Notes: a model not told the origin generated them from the letters alone. A stretch of DNA of 64,000 nt from Shewanella salipaludis (GCF_012911865.1 NZ_JAAXYH010000001.1:124001-188000), one strand, 5' to 3'. Counted from the first letter of the stretch, positions 9,362 through 17,284 are shown. Made by a program: numbers and translations.

Positions 9362-9589
9362 ATGGTGTTGGATTTTTCACAGGGTAAAATAATAGTCACG
9401 GCATTTGAGGTACAAGTGCGGCTGCGGGCTTCGAATCTGGTGTTGCAGGCGATGGCCGAAGACATACAGCTCAAGCGGCAGGGGAGGCTGCTGCTTGCCG
9501 ATGGCGGCGCGGTGCGTTGGAGCCTGAGTCTGGATGACGAGGCCCAGCTGGAGCAGATCCGGGAACAGCTGGGCCTGGACTATGAGTGA
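9362..9589 (+). CDS. DUF3389-like small protein
   Basis: 75 residues, MVLDFSQGKIIVTAFEVQVRL..., resembling the short Shewanella/Vibrio DUF3389 proteins. It is predominantly beta with a helical end; no catalytic motif is seen. GGAG lies ten bases upstream of the ATG. Its TGA stop lies at the edge of a 24-base perfect palindrome shared with the stop of the convergent gene. Confidence 0.6.
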   Translation: MVLDFSQGKIIVTAFEVQVRLRASNLVLQAMAEDIQLKRQGRLLLADGGAVRWSLSLDDEAQLEQIREQLGLDYE

Positions 9590-9612
9590 GGGACTAACCT
9601 AGGTTAGTCCCT
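9589..9612. repeat. 24-bp perfect palindrome spanning two convergent stop codons
   Basis: Each half reads AGGGACTAACCT 5'->3'. It begins on the last base of the DUF3389-like TGA and contains the stop codon of the convergent glutathionyl-hydroquinone reductase gene. A 12-bp RNA stem would form in both transcripts, probably a bidirectional terminator or 3'-end stabiliser, though no T run follows on either strand. Confidence 0.75.
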
Positions 9613-10593
9613 GCCGTGAGGTCTGAGGTAATCTATCTCAGGCCCGCGTGGCACTATGCGGCTGGGATTGATGTTGGCATGGCTGTAGTAATAGTGTTGC
9701 TTGATGTGTTCCATATTCACGGTCGAGGCCACGCCTGGCTGCTGGTATAGGTCACGCAGATAGCCCGAGAGTGCCGGGTAGTCCTCGATACGTTTCAGGT
9801 TGGTTTTGAAATGGCCGACATACACGGCATCGAAACGTATCAGAGTGGTGAACAGGCGCCAATCGGCTTCGGTGATCGTCGCGCCGGTAAGATAGCGTTT
9901 GTGGGTCAGGCGCAGTTCCAGCTCTTCCAAGGCGGCAAACAATGCCTCGAAGGCATCGTCATAGGCGGCTTGGCTGGTGGCAAAGCCGGCACGATAGACG
10001 CCGTTGTTAATCTGAGGGTAAATCCAGGCGTTGAGCGCATCGATTTCGTCTCTGAGGGCAATAGGATAATAATCCTGGCTGTTGCCGGTCAGGTGATCGA
10101 AGGCCGAGTTGAACATGCGGATGATTTCCGATGATTCATTGCTGACGATTGACTGAGTCTGTTTATCCCAGAGCAGGGGCACCGTGACCCGGCCGCTGTA
10201 ATCCGGCATGGCGCGCTGGTAGAGCCGATACAGGAAATCGTCGCCATAGAGGGGATCGGCCTGGGCCCCCTGGATATGCTGTTGGGTGTTGGGGTGCAGA
10301 AATTCCCAGCCATTCGCCAACATGTGCGGCTCAACCACTGTCACCCCTATGAGGGACTCCAAGCCCTTGAGTTTCCTGAAGATTAGGGTGCGGTGTGCCC
10401 AGGGGCAAGCGAGTGACACATACAGATGATAGCGTTCGGCTTCGGCCTCGAAGCCGCCGCGGCCGCTGAGCCCCGGGCTGCCATCGACAGTGATCCAGTT
10501 GCGTAGTTGGGCGGCTTCACGGATGAACTTACCCTGATTGGCGTCTGTGTCATACCAGGCGTCGACCCATTTTCCAGCTTGTAATAATCCCAT
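9604..10593 (-). CDS. yqjG: glutathionyl-hydroquinone reductase (YqjG/ECM4-type GST)
   Basis: 329 residues, full length for the Xi-class GST family. The N-terminal thioredoxin fold has catalytic Cys63 in SLACPWAHR, matching the E. coli YqjG active-site cysteine position. The characteristic VVEPHM...GWEF and later NNGVYRAGFA segments are present, and the C-terminal helical domain is complete. It reduces glutathionyl-hydroquinones with GSH in the cytoplasm. AAGG lies 8-11 bases before the ATG. Confidence 0.9.
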   Translation of the reverse strand: MGLLQAGKWVDAWYDTDANQGKFIREAAQLRNWITVDGSPGLSGRGGFEAEAERYHLYVSLACPWAHRTLIFRKLKGLESLIGVTVVEPHMLANGWEFLHPNTQQHIQGAQADPLYGDDFLYRLYQRAMPDYSGRVTVPLLWDKQTQSIVSNESSEIIRMFNSAFDHLTGNSQDYYPIALRDEIDALNAWIYPQINNGVYRAGFATSQAAYDDAFEALFAALEELELRLTHKRYLTGATITEADWRLFTTLIRFDAVYVGHFKTNLKRIEDYPALSGYLRDLYQQPGVASTVNMEHIKQHYYYSHANINPSRIVPRGPEIDYLRPHGRD

Positions 10594-10792
10594 TTCTGTT
10601 ACCTTTCAATGTCGGCTCAGGTGTGAGTCTATTGTTTGTGTTGATTGGGATATAGCGGAAAAACTGCCGTTAACCGTTCGATTTTTTCTATAGTTCCTGT
10701 CAGGCGAAGGGCGCCGAGTGACGCCCAAGGCCGACTGCTGCTATCATGGCGGCCCAATCCATTCCATATGATAAGAAGTAAAAGGATACATT

Positions 10793-11467
10793 ATGTCAGC
10801 TCTGCCGCTTGAAGCTATTGTCGTCGAACCCAGCACCCAGGCCACGGCTTGCGTGATCTGGTTGCATGGTTTAGGGGATTCGGGGGCCGGCTTCGCCCCC
10901 GTGGTGCCCGCCTTGGGATTGAAGGCGGATCACGGCATACGTTTCGTGTTCCCCCATGCCCCGGAGCAGGCGGTGACCATCAATGGCGGTTATCGGATGC
11001 GGGCCTGGTACGACATCAAGAGCATGGACCTGCACGACAGGGCCGACATGGCGGGGGTATTGACGTCCGAGGCCTTGGTGGCCGGGTTGATCGCCGAACA
11101 AATCGCGTCCGGGATTGCCGCCAACAAGATAGTGCTGGCAGGCTTCAGTCAGGGCGGGGTGATGAGCCTGTTTACCGGCTTGCGCTACCCACAGACGCTG
11201 GCGGGCATCATGGCCCTGTCCTGTTATCTGCCCGGCGGTGATAAGCTGCCCGAAGGGCTGAGCGATGCCAACAGAGACACCCCGATACTGCAACATCATG
11301 GTGAGCAAGACGATGTGGTGCCCTTGTTTGCGGCCTCCATGGCCAAAGATGCGCTGCTGGCGGCAGGTTATCCGCTGAGTTGGAAGACCTATGCCATGCC
11401 ACATAGCGTCTTGCCACAGCAATTGATTGAGATAGGCAACTGGTTAACAAAAGTGTTGCAGGCGTAA
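10793..11467 (+). CDS. alpha/beta-hydrolase, phospholipase/carboxylesterase family
   Basis: 224 residues, the usual size for the acyl-protein-thioesterase/EstB family. It opens with VIWLHGLGDSGAGF (oxyanion region), the nucleophile elbow is GFSQGG, the acid lies in HGEQDDVVP, and the histidine is probably the one in MPHSVLPQQ. Predicted to hydrolyse short-chain esters or thioesters in the cytoplasm. AAAAGGA precedes the ATG. It is single-gene and followed by a terminator hairpin. Confidence 0.88.
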   Translation: MSALPLEAIVVEPSTQATACVIWLHGLGDSGAGFAPVVPALGLKADHGIRFVFPHAPEQAVTINGGYRMRAWYDIKSMDLHDRADMAGVLTSEALVAGLIAEQIASGIAANKIVLAGFSQGGVMSLFTGLRYPQTLAGIMALSCYLPGGDKLPEGLSDANRDTPILQHHGEQDDVVPLFAASMAKDALLAAGYPLSWKTYAMPHSVLPQQLIEIGNWLTKVLQA

Positions 11468-11580
11468 AAATAAAGCGTAACAAACAGAGTCGCCAATCGC
11501 CCCCGCTCACGCAGTCTGTTCTCATTTCGGGACAATGCCGGGTGTGAACAACTGAGTAAAAATTCTAACTCAGATCCAAT

Positions 11581-11605
11581 AAGCTGGCGCCTTTGCCAGC
11601 TTTTT
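11581..11605 (+). terminator. Rho-independent terminator after the carboxylesterase gene
   Basis: Stem AGCTGGC / GCCAGCT followed by a T run, about 115 bases after the stop. Confidence 0.75.
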
Positions 11606-11734
11606 ATATTCCAACATTATTTGTTGCCTCTCCTGCATCAGGTTTTTATTTGCAAACCCTTTTCTTCAAACAAAACAAAATAAACTCAATTTAGCTCATT
11701 TAAATAAGCAGATATTTCAGTTTAATTAATTTTT

Positions 11735-11763
11735 TTGACACATTTACGATTTAATCTTTGATA
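11735..11763 (+). promoter_or_regulatory. Sigma-70-like promoter for the ushA-like gene
   Basis: Perfect TTGACA at 11735-11740 and TTGATA at 11758-11763 separated by 17 bases, inside an AT-rich upstream region (11620-11770). The rest of the 11468-11840 gap holds only the terminator and a 5'-UTR dyad. Confidence 0.6.
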
Positions 11764-11772
11764 TTATACGCG

Positions 11773-11797
11773 CCGGCGAATACCAAATGTTCGCCGG
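11773..11797 (+). promoter_or_regulatory. 5'-UTR inverted repeat upstream of the ushA-like gene
   Basis: Perfect 8-base arms CCGGCGAA / TTCGCCGG around a 9-base loop, just downstream of the predicted start of transcription and 44 bases before the ATG. It could be a repressor site or an RNA stem. Confidence 0.45.
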
Positions 11798-11840
11798 AAA
11801 TTAATAGTACTAAAATAAATAAAATCAAGGGGTTGATATA

Positions 11841-13550
11841 ATGTCTAATAAATTGGTTAAGGGATTGCTTGCCACAGCTGTGTTAGCTGCACTCGCAGGT
11901 TGTAATAACGGTAATGACGATACAACAGCACCCGTACCCGAAGTTTGTGGTGTCGATAACTGCACCAAGTTCACCGTGTTGCATACCAACGATAACCATG
12001 GCCGTTTCTGGTCCAATGCCGACGGCGAATATGGTATGGCGGCCCGTAAAACCTTAATTCAACAAATTCGTGCCGAAGTTGAAGCCAACGGTGGCGAAAC
12101 CTTATTGTTGTCCGGCGGTGATATTAATACCGGCGTGCCAGAGTCTGATTTACAGGATGCCGTTCCGGATTTCGTCGGCATGAACGACATAGGTTACGAT
12201 GCCATGGCCGTAGGCAACCATGAATTCGACAACCCATTGTCTATCCTGGACATGCAACGTCACCTGGCCCAGTTCCCTATGCTGGCGGCCAACATCTACA
12301 AGGCAGATGGCACGCGTTATTTCGACGCCTACAAGGTGTTCGACATCAAGGGACTGAAAGTGGCCGTTATCGGCCTGACCACGGAAGATACGGCTAAGAT
12401 AGGCAATCCTGAGTTCATCAGCGGTTTGACCTTCACAGATCCTAAAGTCGAAGTGGCCAAGGTGATCAAGGAAATCAAGGACGCCAAGGCTGCCGATCTG
12501 ATTTTTGCCGCCACTCATATGGGTCACTATGCCGATGGTCAAAACGGCAGCAACGCCCCAGGGGATGTCGCCATGGCGCGCGCCCTGACTGAAGGCGATC
12601 TGCAGCTGGTGGTTGGCGGTCACTCGCAAAACCCTGTGTGTATGGAGCCCGGCACCAATGAATATGCCGATTTCTCTGCCGGCGATGCCTGTGTACCGGA
12701 TCAACAGAACGGTGCCTGGATCATGCAAGCCCATGAATGGGGCAAGTATGTAGGCCGTGCCGACTTCGAATATTTTGGCGGCAAGCTGCATCTGGCAAGC
12801 TACAAGCTGATCCCGGTCAATCTGAAGAAAACCGTCGTCGATGATGCGGGTAACAAGAGCAAGGTGTTGATAGGTGACGAAATTGCACCGGATGCCGAGC
12901 TGAAAGAATTGCTGCAATACTTCCAGGACAAAGGCAACGGCAAGCTGGATGAAGTGATAGCGACTACCGATGGTCTGCTGGACGGCGAACGTGCCAATGT
13001 GCGCAACATGCAAACCAACCTGGGTCGCTTGCTGGCCATGGCCCAGAGCACCAAGGTTCACGCAGATTTCGGCGTGATGAACTCGGGCGGGGTGCGCGCT
13101 TCTATTGAAGCAGGTGATATCACCTACCGTGATGTGCTGACGGTGCAGCCTTTCGGCAACATGGTGACCCTGAGCACTATGACGGGCAGCGATGTGGCCA
13201 ATTATCTGGGCGCCGTCGCCAGCATGCAGATAGACTCTGGCGCCTATGCCCAGGTAACCGGCGTCAAGATGAGTGTCGATTGCGCCGCCAAGACAGTGGC
13301 CATCAGCGAGATCAACGGTAAGGACTTCAGCGCCACCGACAGCTATAGCTTCACTGTGCCTAGCTTCAACGCCGCCGGCGGCGACGGTTATCCTGTGCTG
13401 ACACCGGTACAGACAGGTTATGTCGATGCCGACGTCTTGTATGACTTCTTCAAAGAGAAGGGCAGCATAGTGGCTAACGACTATAACCCGGTCGGTGACA
13501 TAGTGTACGAGAACTCTGAAAGCGTTGCCGGCTGCAAGATCAGCAACTAA
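11841..13550 (+). CDS. ushA: UshA-family bifunctional metallophosphatase/5'-nucleotidase lipoprotein
   Basis: 569 residues. Signal peptide with a lipobox ending LAGC (lipidated Cys21). The metallophosphoesterase domain (about 42-340) has the metal motifs LHTNDNHGRF, SGGDINTG, AVGNHEFDN and GGHSQN. The 5'-nucleotidase C-terminal domain (about 365-545) has GGVRASIEAGDIT and YSFTVPSFNAAGGDGY. It hydrolyses extracellular nucleotides or NAD-type substrates to nucleosides and phosphate, anchored in the cell envelope. AAGGGG precedes the ATG. Its lipid anchor differs from soluble E. coli UshA and resembles Vibrio-type enzymes. Confidence 0.9.
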   Translation: MSNKLVKGLLATAVLAALAGCNNGNDDTTAPVPEVCGVDNCTKFTVLHTNDNHGRFWSNADGEYGMAARKTLIQQIRAEVEANGGETLLLSGGDINTGVPESDLQDAVPDFVGMNDIGYDAMAVGNHEFDNPLSILDMQRHLAQFPMLAANIYKADGTRYFDAYKVFDIKGLKVAVIGLTTEDTAKIGNPEFISGLTFTDPKVEVAKVIKEIKDAKAADLIFAATHMGHYADGQNGSNAPGDVAMARALTEGDLQLVVGGHSQNPVCMEPGTNEYADFSAGDACVPDQQNGAWIMQAHEWGKYVGRADFEYFGGKLHLASYKLIPVNLKKTVVDDAGNKSKVLIGDEIAPDAELKELLQYFQDKGNGKLDEVIATTDGLLDGERANVRNMQTNLGRLLAMAQSTKVHADFGVMNSGGVRASIEAGDITYRDVLTVQPFGNMVTLSTMTGSDVANYLGAVASMQIDSGAYAQVTGVKMSVDCAAKTVAISEINGKDFSATDSYSFTVPSFNAAGGDGYPVLTPVQTGYVDADVLYDFFKEKGSIVANDYNPVGDIVYENSESVAGCKISN

Positions 13551-13633
13551 AACAGGTTCGAATGCAATTTGAGGCTAGCCATTAAGCCGTGGGTTAACCA
13601 TGGCATTGACAGTTAGTCGAGCGTTAATACAGG

Positions 13634-13657
13634 AGGCAGCCCCAGGGCTGCCTTTTT
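13634..13657 (+). terminator. Rho-independent terminator after ushA
   Basis: Stem AGGCAGCC / GGCTGCCT with a 4-base loop followed by a run of Ts. Confidence 0.85.
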
Positions 13658-13685
13658 CATGCAGCTAAAAAAATCTGTCCTGCGG

Positions 13686-13713
13686 CTTGAAAAATCCTTT
13701 CCGGCATCCATAT
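13686..13713 (+). promoter_or_regulatory. Sigma-32-like heat-shock promoter of ibpA
   Basis: CTTGAAA (13686-13692), then 13 bases, then ATCCATAT (13706-13713), against the consensus CTTGAAA / CCCCATNT. This predicts a 5' UTR of about 155 bases. Confidence 0.65.
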
Positions 13714-13850
13714 CAATTACAGAGTCGCTCATCGAGGGCTCGAGGTGAGGATCACAGTACCAATAGGCCAACAGCGCCGCGATTTGCATTGGTAAGGTGT
13801 GTTCATTTGTGACTAGAGGCGCGACCCAGTCGGCCGATTCGATTTATCAC

Positions 13851-13873
13851 ATATTGCTTGAGTAAGAGGATAT
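13851..13873 (+). ncRNA. ROSE-type RNA thermometer hairpin covering the ibpA ribosome binding site
   Basis: The segments ATATT-G-CTT (13851-13859) and AGAGGATAT (13865-13873) pair over eight base pairs, with G13856 unpaired. This is the U(U/C)GCU-versus-AGGA geometry of ROSE elements, including the bulged G opposite the Shine-Dalgarno. The anti-SD UUGCU is at 13854-13858 and AGGA at 13867-13870. Melting at high temperature would free the SD for the ATG at 13878. The longer UTR upstream (13720-13850) has room for the extra hairpins typical of ROSE leaders. Confidence 0.7.
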
Positions 13874-13877
13874 GACC

Positions 13878-14333
13878 ATGCGTAATTATGACTTAACCCC
13901 CCTGTACCGCAGTGCCATAGGTTTCGATCGTTTGGCCCAGCTGGCTGAACATGCCGCCGCCAACAACGGCAACAGCGGTTATCCCCCCTACAACATAGAA
14001 TTGCTGGGTGAGAACCGTTACCGTATCACCATGGCCGTCGCCGGCTTCGCCATGGACGAGCTGGAAATCACCAGCGAAGGCGAGAAACTCCTGGTCAAGG
14101 GCAGCAAAACCGAGGCGCAGACAGAGCGCAAATACCTGTACCAAGGCATAGCCGAGCGCGGCTTCGAACGCAGCTTCCAGTTGGCGGATCACGTGACCGT
14201 GGTCGGCGCCGAGTTGGAACATGGCCTGCTCAACATAGATCTGGTGCGGGAAATCCCCGAGGCACTCAAGCCCCGCAAGATAGAGATAGGCAGCAGCCGG
14301 ACGATTGAAAGCAAAGCGTCCCAAAACGACTAG
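13878..14333 (+). CDS. ibpA: small heat-shock protein IbpA (Hsp20 family)
   Basis: 151 residues with an alpha-crystallin domain (about residues 33-125): [22 protein letters not shown], then [20 protein letters not shown] and a C-terminal tail. The opening [19 protein letters not shown] is close to E. coli IbpA. It holds unfolded proteins for DnaK/ClpB refolding. ATG 13878 is chosen over ATG 13872 because the GAGG is eight bases before the former and too close to the latter. Regulation: heat-shock promoter at 13686 and ROSE-like thermometer at 13851. The 3' end is followed by tandem repeats and two strong hairpins. Confidence 0.93.
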   Translation: MRNYDLTPLYRSAIGFDRLAQLAEHAAANNGNSGYPPYNIELLGENRYRITMAVAGFAMDELEITSEGEKLLVKGSKTEAQTERKYLYQGIAERGFERSFQLADHVTVVGAELEHGLLNIDLVREIPEALKPRKIEIGSSRTIESKASQND

Positions 14334-14346
14334 GCTCAGCCGCAGC

Positions 14347-14384
14347 GGCCAATGAAGCATCCCGGCAGGTATGCTTCATTGGCC
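14347..14384 (+). terminator. Strong 14-bp hairpin after ibpA
   Basis: Perfect arms GGCCAATGAAGCAT / ATGCTTCATTGGCC with a 10-base loop, 13 bases after the ibpA stop. No T run follows, so it may act as an mRNA 3'-end stabiliser as much as a terminator. Confidence 0.6.
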
Positions 14385-14436
14385 TGTAAAATGGCTCGGT
14401 AAATAGCCCGGAAAAATGGTCCGGCAAAATAACGCC
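14385..14436 (+). repeat. 12-14-bp degenerate tandem repeat after ibpA
   Basis: Four units: TGTAAAATGGCTCG, GTAAATAGCCCG, GAAAAATGGTCCG and GCAAAATAACGCC. The last unit also forms the left arm of the next hairpin. Confidence 0.6.
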
Positions 14437-14461
14437 AGTCGACAAGCCGACCGGCGTTATT
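14428..14461 (+). terminator. Terminator-like hairpin
   Basis: Arms AATAACGCC / GGCGTTATT with an internal GTCG/CGAC extension, followed by a T-rich stretch. Probably the true terminator of ibpA. Confidence 0.65.
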
Positions 14462-14497
14462 GTTCTTTCTCTGCCCCAACCTCGGTCCGTACCTGAT

Positions 14498-14529
14498 GAT
14501 TTCGGGAGCGGCTGATTCCGGGAGCGGCT
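14498..14529 (+). repeat. 16-bp tandem duplication
   Basis: Two adjacent 16-base copies (14498-14513 and 14514-14529), GATTTCGGGAGCGGCT and GATTCCGGGAGCGGCT, differing at one position, in non-coding DNA. Confidence 0.7.
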
Positions 14530-14589
14530 GGTTCTCCAGCGTCATCAGGCCAGGGCGCTAATCGGAGGCTCACCCGCATTGTCAGCCAC

Positions 14590-14615
14590 AAAAAACCTAG
14601 GTGGAATCACACCTA
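14590..14615 (-). terminator. Terminator of the GNAT gene (minus strand)
   Basis: On the minus strand TAGGTG / CACCTA with a 6-base loop, then GG and six Ts; lies 46 bases after the stop at 14662. Confidence 0.7.
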
Positions 14616-14661
14616 CGGGCTTTCGAGATCTGCTGGGCGAATTCAACACCAGAGTCAGTTG

Positions 14662-15132
14662 TTAGGCGATGTTTCCACGCATTATGTACTGTGGTCCAGC
14701 CGCACCGCCAAGGTATTGCTCATTCGTGTCTTCAAAGCCGCCTTTCTGATAGCAAGCAACCGCACCCGGATTCTTGCAATTGACGGTTAAGTAGATTGAG
14801 CCGTAATTTGAATAGTGGGTTTTTAGGTAAGAAAACAATGCCTTTACCGCGGCAGTACCAATACCCTTTCCCTGTTGATTTTTATCAATGGCAAAGGCTC
14901 TTAACCCCAGGCTGCCTTCGGGACAGAAGCGGTAGTTTGCAGGGTATGCGGTATCCAGTTTAAAGAAGCCTACGATAACATCATTGGACTTGATGACATG
15001 CAAATGGGTAGTCTCACTGCCATCCAACAGAAACTCTGCGGCAGTGCCGGCGAATTTCACTTGTTCTTCGGTCAAGCGAATATTGTTAACCGACTCAAGG
15101 TGTGAATTTGTGAGTTGCTCGATTTCTACCAT
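14662..15132 (-). CDS. GNAT family N-acetyltransferase
   Basis: 156 residues with the GNAT core: acetyl-CoA-binding motif A around LRAFAIDKNQQGKGIGTAAVKALFSYL (the Q-x-x-G-x-G loop is QQGKGIG) and a late NPGAVACYQKGGFE motif B. The substrate is unknown; such proteins acetylate amines, antibiotics or protein N-termini. The base composition is lower in GC than surrounding housekeeping genes. The stop codon is embedded in GCCTAAC, which resembles the conserved box of integron attC sites, but no partner box was found. A nine-copy AAGC repeat lies 58 bases upstream of the start. Confidence 0.85.
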   Translation of the reverse strand: MVEIEQLTNSHLESVNNIRLTEEQVKFAGTAAEFLLDGSETTHLHVIKSNDVIVGFFKLDTAYPANYRFCPEGSLGLRAFAIDKNQQGKGIGTAAVKALFSYLKTHYSNYGSIYLTVNCKNPGAVACYQKGGFEDTNEQYLGGAAGPQYIMRGNIA

Positions 15133-15188
15133 GGTATTTCCATGTTAATTCAGTGCACGACAGCCCAAACAGGGCTAATTGGCTTGGC

Positions 15189-15225
<37 letters not shown>

Positions 15226-15251
15226 TTTATCTGTTCCGCCGGCTTGGGTTG

Positions 15252-15671
15252 CTATATGGCCGTTTGCTTTTTTAAAAAGTAGCTTGTAAAAGTGGGCGGC
15301 ATGTCGGGTAATTGACCAAATAACACATACCCTTGCTTTTTGTAGAAGTCTAAAGCTTGAAATGACGTAGTTTCCAAGCGGTAGTTTGTAACACCTTTGG
15401 ATTGGGCATAATCTTCCAGTTGTTGCAGCAACTTGGAGCCAAACCCCTTTGATCTAACGGATTCAGAGACCCATAGACCTTCGATGTATAGCCAGCCCCA
15501 TTTTATTTCGCCAAGAATGCCGCCAAGGGTTTGGTTTTGGTTATCTTTAACGAAAGAAGATATTTTCTCCCGATACAGTGAGCCGGTATGCACTTCATTA
15601 AAGCCGTTCAGCCCATTTTTTAGCACTTCAAAGTCGCCGTCGGCTGGTTGAGATACTGTCGTGATTCTCAT
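15252..15671 (-). CDS. GNAT family N-acetyltransferase
   Basis: 139 residues. The GNAT motif A is IEGLWVSESVRSKGFGSKLLQQLEDYAQSKG (acetyl-CoA loop VRSKGFGS), and motif B includes FQALDFYKKQGYVLFG. It resembles small acetyltransferases of unknown substrate carried on mobile gene pools. GGGAG lies 11 bases before ATG 15671. AT-richer than neighbours. Same strand as the GNAT gene downstream, separated by the AAGC array. Confidence 0.85.
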   Translation of the reverse strand: MRITTVSQPADGDFEVLKNGLNGFNEVHTGSLYREKISSFVKDNQNQTLGGILGEIKWGWLYIEGLWVSESVRSKGFGSKLLQQLEDYAQSKGVTNYRLETTSFQALDFYKKQGYVLFGQLPDMPPTFTSYFLKKQTAI

Positions 15672-15768
15672 TGTGCTGATTTCTCCCTGGGGTATATGAC
15701 ATTATCAGCTTAGTGTTTGTTTGCTATCCAGAGAGAATGGTAATTCATGCTTTTGAATTAATGAATTT

Positions 15769-16044
15769 TTAATTTTTGTTTATGCAGCAAGAAGTGCCAT
15801 CTTCAGTGGCAAATCGAGAGTGTATGGTTTTCTGAGCGGTTCTTGGGCCATTGCGCATTAGCCAAAAGGACAGATGTGGGAGCGGTGTTGATGGTCCTTC
15901 AAATTGCATGGCTAGCGTATGGGATGAAGTACTGTTCTTCGTCCCTATAAGGTATACGGACATCTTAACTTTTTGTACTTTGTTTGCTACCCACTCGTCA
16001 TCTAGCGTGTGCGGATGACTTTTCTCCAGATTTAACACCATCAT
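15769..16044 (-). CDS. hypothetical protein, possibly a decayed fragment
   Basis: 91 codons, no recognised domain. It has two adjacent ATGs at 16044 and a weak GAGATGA upstream. The segment DDEWVANKVQKVKM reappears as a translated fragment EWVPNKVQK on the minus strand near 22440-22470, suggesting that both derive from a once-repeated gene or mobile element. It lies immediately downstream of an ISAs1-like transposase remnant. It may not be expressed. Confidence 0.3.
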   Translation of the reverse strand: MMVLNLEKSHPHTLDDEWVANKVQKVKMSVYLIGTKNSTSSHTLAMQFEGPSTPLPHLSFWLMRNGPRTAQKTIHSRFATEDGTSCCINKN

Positions 16045-16049
16045 TCATC

Positions 16050-16169
16050 TCATGAGGTGCTCGCATCGCAATTTGCGAAGCACTGACGAAATTGCTCAGG
16101 CTCGATACGAGAGATTATACGTACGATAGTATCATCGACAGGGGCACCTTCGGTAAGAATTTCTTTCAT
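16050..16169 (-). pseudogene. Remnant of an ISAs1-family transposase N-terminal region
   Basis: A 39-codon minus-strand frame reads EGAPVDDTIVRIISRI and EPEQFRQCFANCDAS. This is the signature of the N-terminal associated domain of ISAs1-family DDE transposases (typical pattern G-x-P-x-D-D-T-I-x-R-v-x-S-R-i-x-P-x-x-F-x-x-C-F). The frame ends at TGA where family members continue with a tryptophan-rich stretch. No catalytic domain is found nearby. An 8-bp dyad GTTATGCT/AGCATAAC sits just upstream at 16178-16200. Confidence 0.65.
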
Positions 16170-16627
16170 GTAAACGAGTTATGCTACAAGGCAGCATAAC
16201 CTTGGATCTCAGACCCGCCTTAGGCTTTGGCAATAACGCCGGCACAGAGTGATAAACACAACATCATATAACGACTGGGTGGCTTTGGAGGCTTGTCGGC
16301 TGTCAGCAATCGAGTCGAAATGCGATGTGAAGGCTTCATTTTACTCTCTATTAAAAATGATCATATATTAAAAATAGGACATAAGATCATAGTCGACCGC
16401 GAATTCAAGAGTCCGCTAGTCAATTTGAGTCTGAAGCGGTTAAAATATGTTCACGATCTTGCCTTGATGTAATGGCGTGTAATAACTTTTGATAGTGAAT
16501 GTACTAAACTTCATCTGTACTTTTTGCAGCAGGATTATTCAATTCTGGCGGAAAATGCAGAATCTTTAACAGTTAAACAGGGTGTTAAAGGTCTTTAAGT
16601 AATTAATGCAATAAAAGGGAATTTATC
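16170..16627. other. AT-rich non-coding stretch before the Vps62-like gene
   Basis: No gene supported. It holds the dyad at 16178-16200, a GATCAT-flanked AT-rich block around 16358-16396 and the presumed promoter of the gene at 16628. It may be the degenerated remainder of the ISAs1-like element. Confidence 0.4.
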
Positions 16628-17221
16628 ATGAGTAACTTGGATGCGTTAGAAATGCCTGCATCAATTGAAAGTTTGCAGTTTAAGTTTATTAATAGTTTTG
16701 AGCCAACCAACATATACTGGGATAAAGGTAGTGGGGCAAAAATGGATGGGGCTTTTTGGCGTCCTGCACCTCCGCAAGGATATTTTATTTTGGGGGATTA
16801 TTGTCAAGGTAATTACTTGCAACCATCTGGTCAGGTACTTGTCGTAAAAGATGACGGTAGTGGTTTACTTGCTAAACCAGTTTCTTACAAACAAATATGG
16901 GGTGACAAAAAATCAGGGGCTAACGAAGATGGAAGTATTTGGATGCCAGAAGCCCCGGATGGATACACTGCACTAGGCGGTGTTGCACAACGAGGGTACA
17001 CTACTCCAAACCTTAGTAACTATCGTTGTGTCAGAAACGATTTACTGACTCTTGGTAGTGCAGGAGAACTAATTTGGAATGATCAAAAATCTGGTGCAAC
17101 TGAAGATATTTCTATCTGGAAAATACAAAGCCCTGGTTCTAGTACGCCGGGAACATTTTTCCCTCAAGGGAATTATAATCCGGTGAGCAGTCCAGTCTAT
17201 GTGTTTAAAGCACTCTCGTAA
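16628..17221 (+). CDS. Vps62-like (DUF946-type) three-repeat protein
   Basis: 197 residues built from three similar blocks: IYWDKGSGAKMDGAFWRPAP (about 29-48), IWGDKKSGANEDGSIWMPEA (about 90-109) and IWNDQKSGATEDISIWKIQ (about 149-167). Each has W-x-D-x-x-SGA-x-x-D-x-x-x-W followed by GY/G-x-x-x-LG-type turns. This matches what I recall of the Vps62/DUF946 beta-repeat family, found in fungi, plants and scattered bacteria, sometimes in secreted or toxin-associated proteins. No signal peptide. The gene is clearly AT-rich compared with its neighbours, has its own terminator and sits among IS remnants, so horizontal acquisition is likely. Biochemical role unknown. Confidence 0.7.
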   Translation: MSNLDALEMPASIESLQFKFINSFEPTNIYWDKGSGAKMDGAFWRPAPPQGYFILGDYCQGNYLQPSGQVLVVKDDGSGLLAKPVSYKQIWGDKKSGANEDGSIWMPEAPDGYTALGGVAQRGYTTPNLSNYRCVRNDLLTLGSAGELIWNDQKSGATEDISIWKIQSPGSSTPGTFFPQGNYNPVSSPVYVFKALS

Positions 17222-17234
17222 ATAAAATTTGGGA

Positions 17235-17266
17235 GAGCTAAAATCCATTAAAATGGTTTTTAGCTC
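17235..17266 (+). terminator. Terminator after the Vps62-like gene
   Basis: Arms GAGCTAAAATCCAT / ATGGTTTTTAGCTC (one mismatch) around a short loop, 14 bases after the stop. T-rich right arm. Confidence 0.7.
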
Positions 17267-17284
17267 CAGAATCCAAAGGAGTAT

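Noticed and set aside
11620-11770. AT-rich block before ushA as a possible replication or attachment site
   Set aside because: It is explained by a strong promoter; no iterons, DnaA-box cluster or att duplication seen.
14655-14665. GCCTAAC at the stop of the GNAT gene, like an integron attC box
   Set aside because: Only one box is present. No matching GTTRRRY partner at attC distance and no integrase gene, so an integron cassette is not supported.
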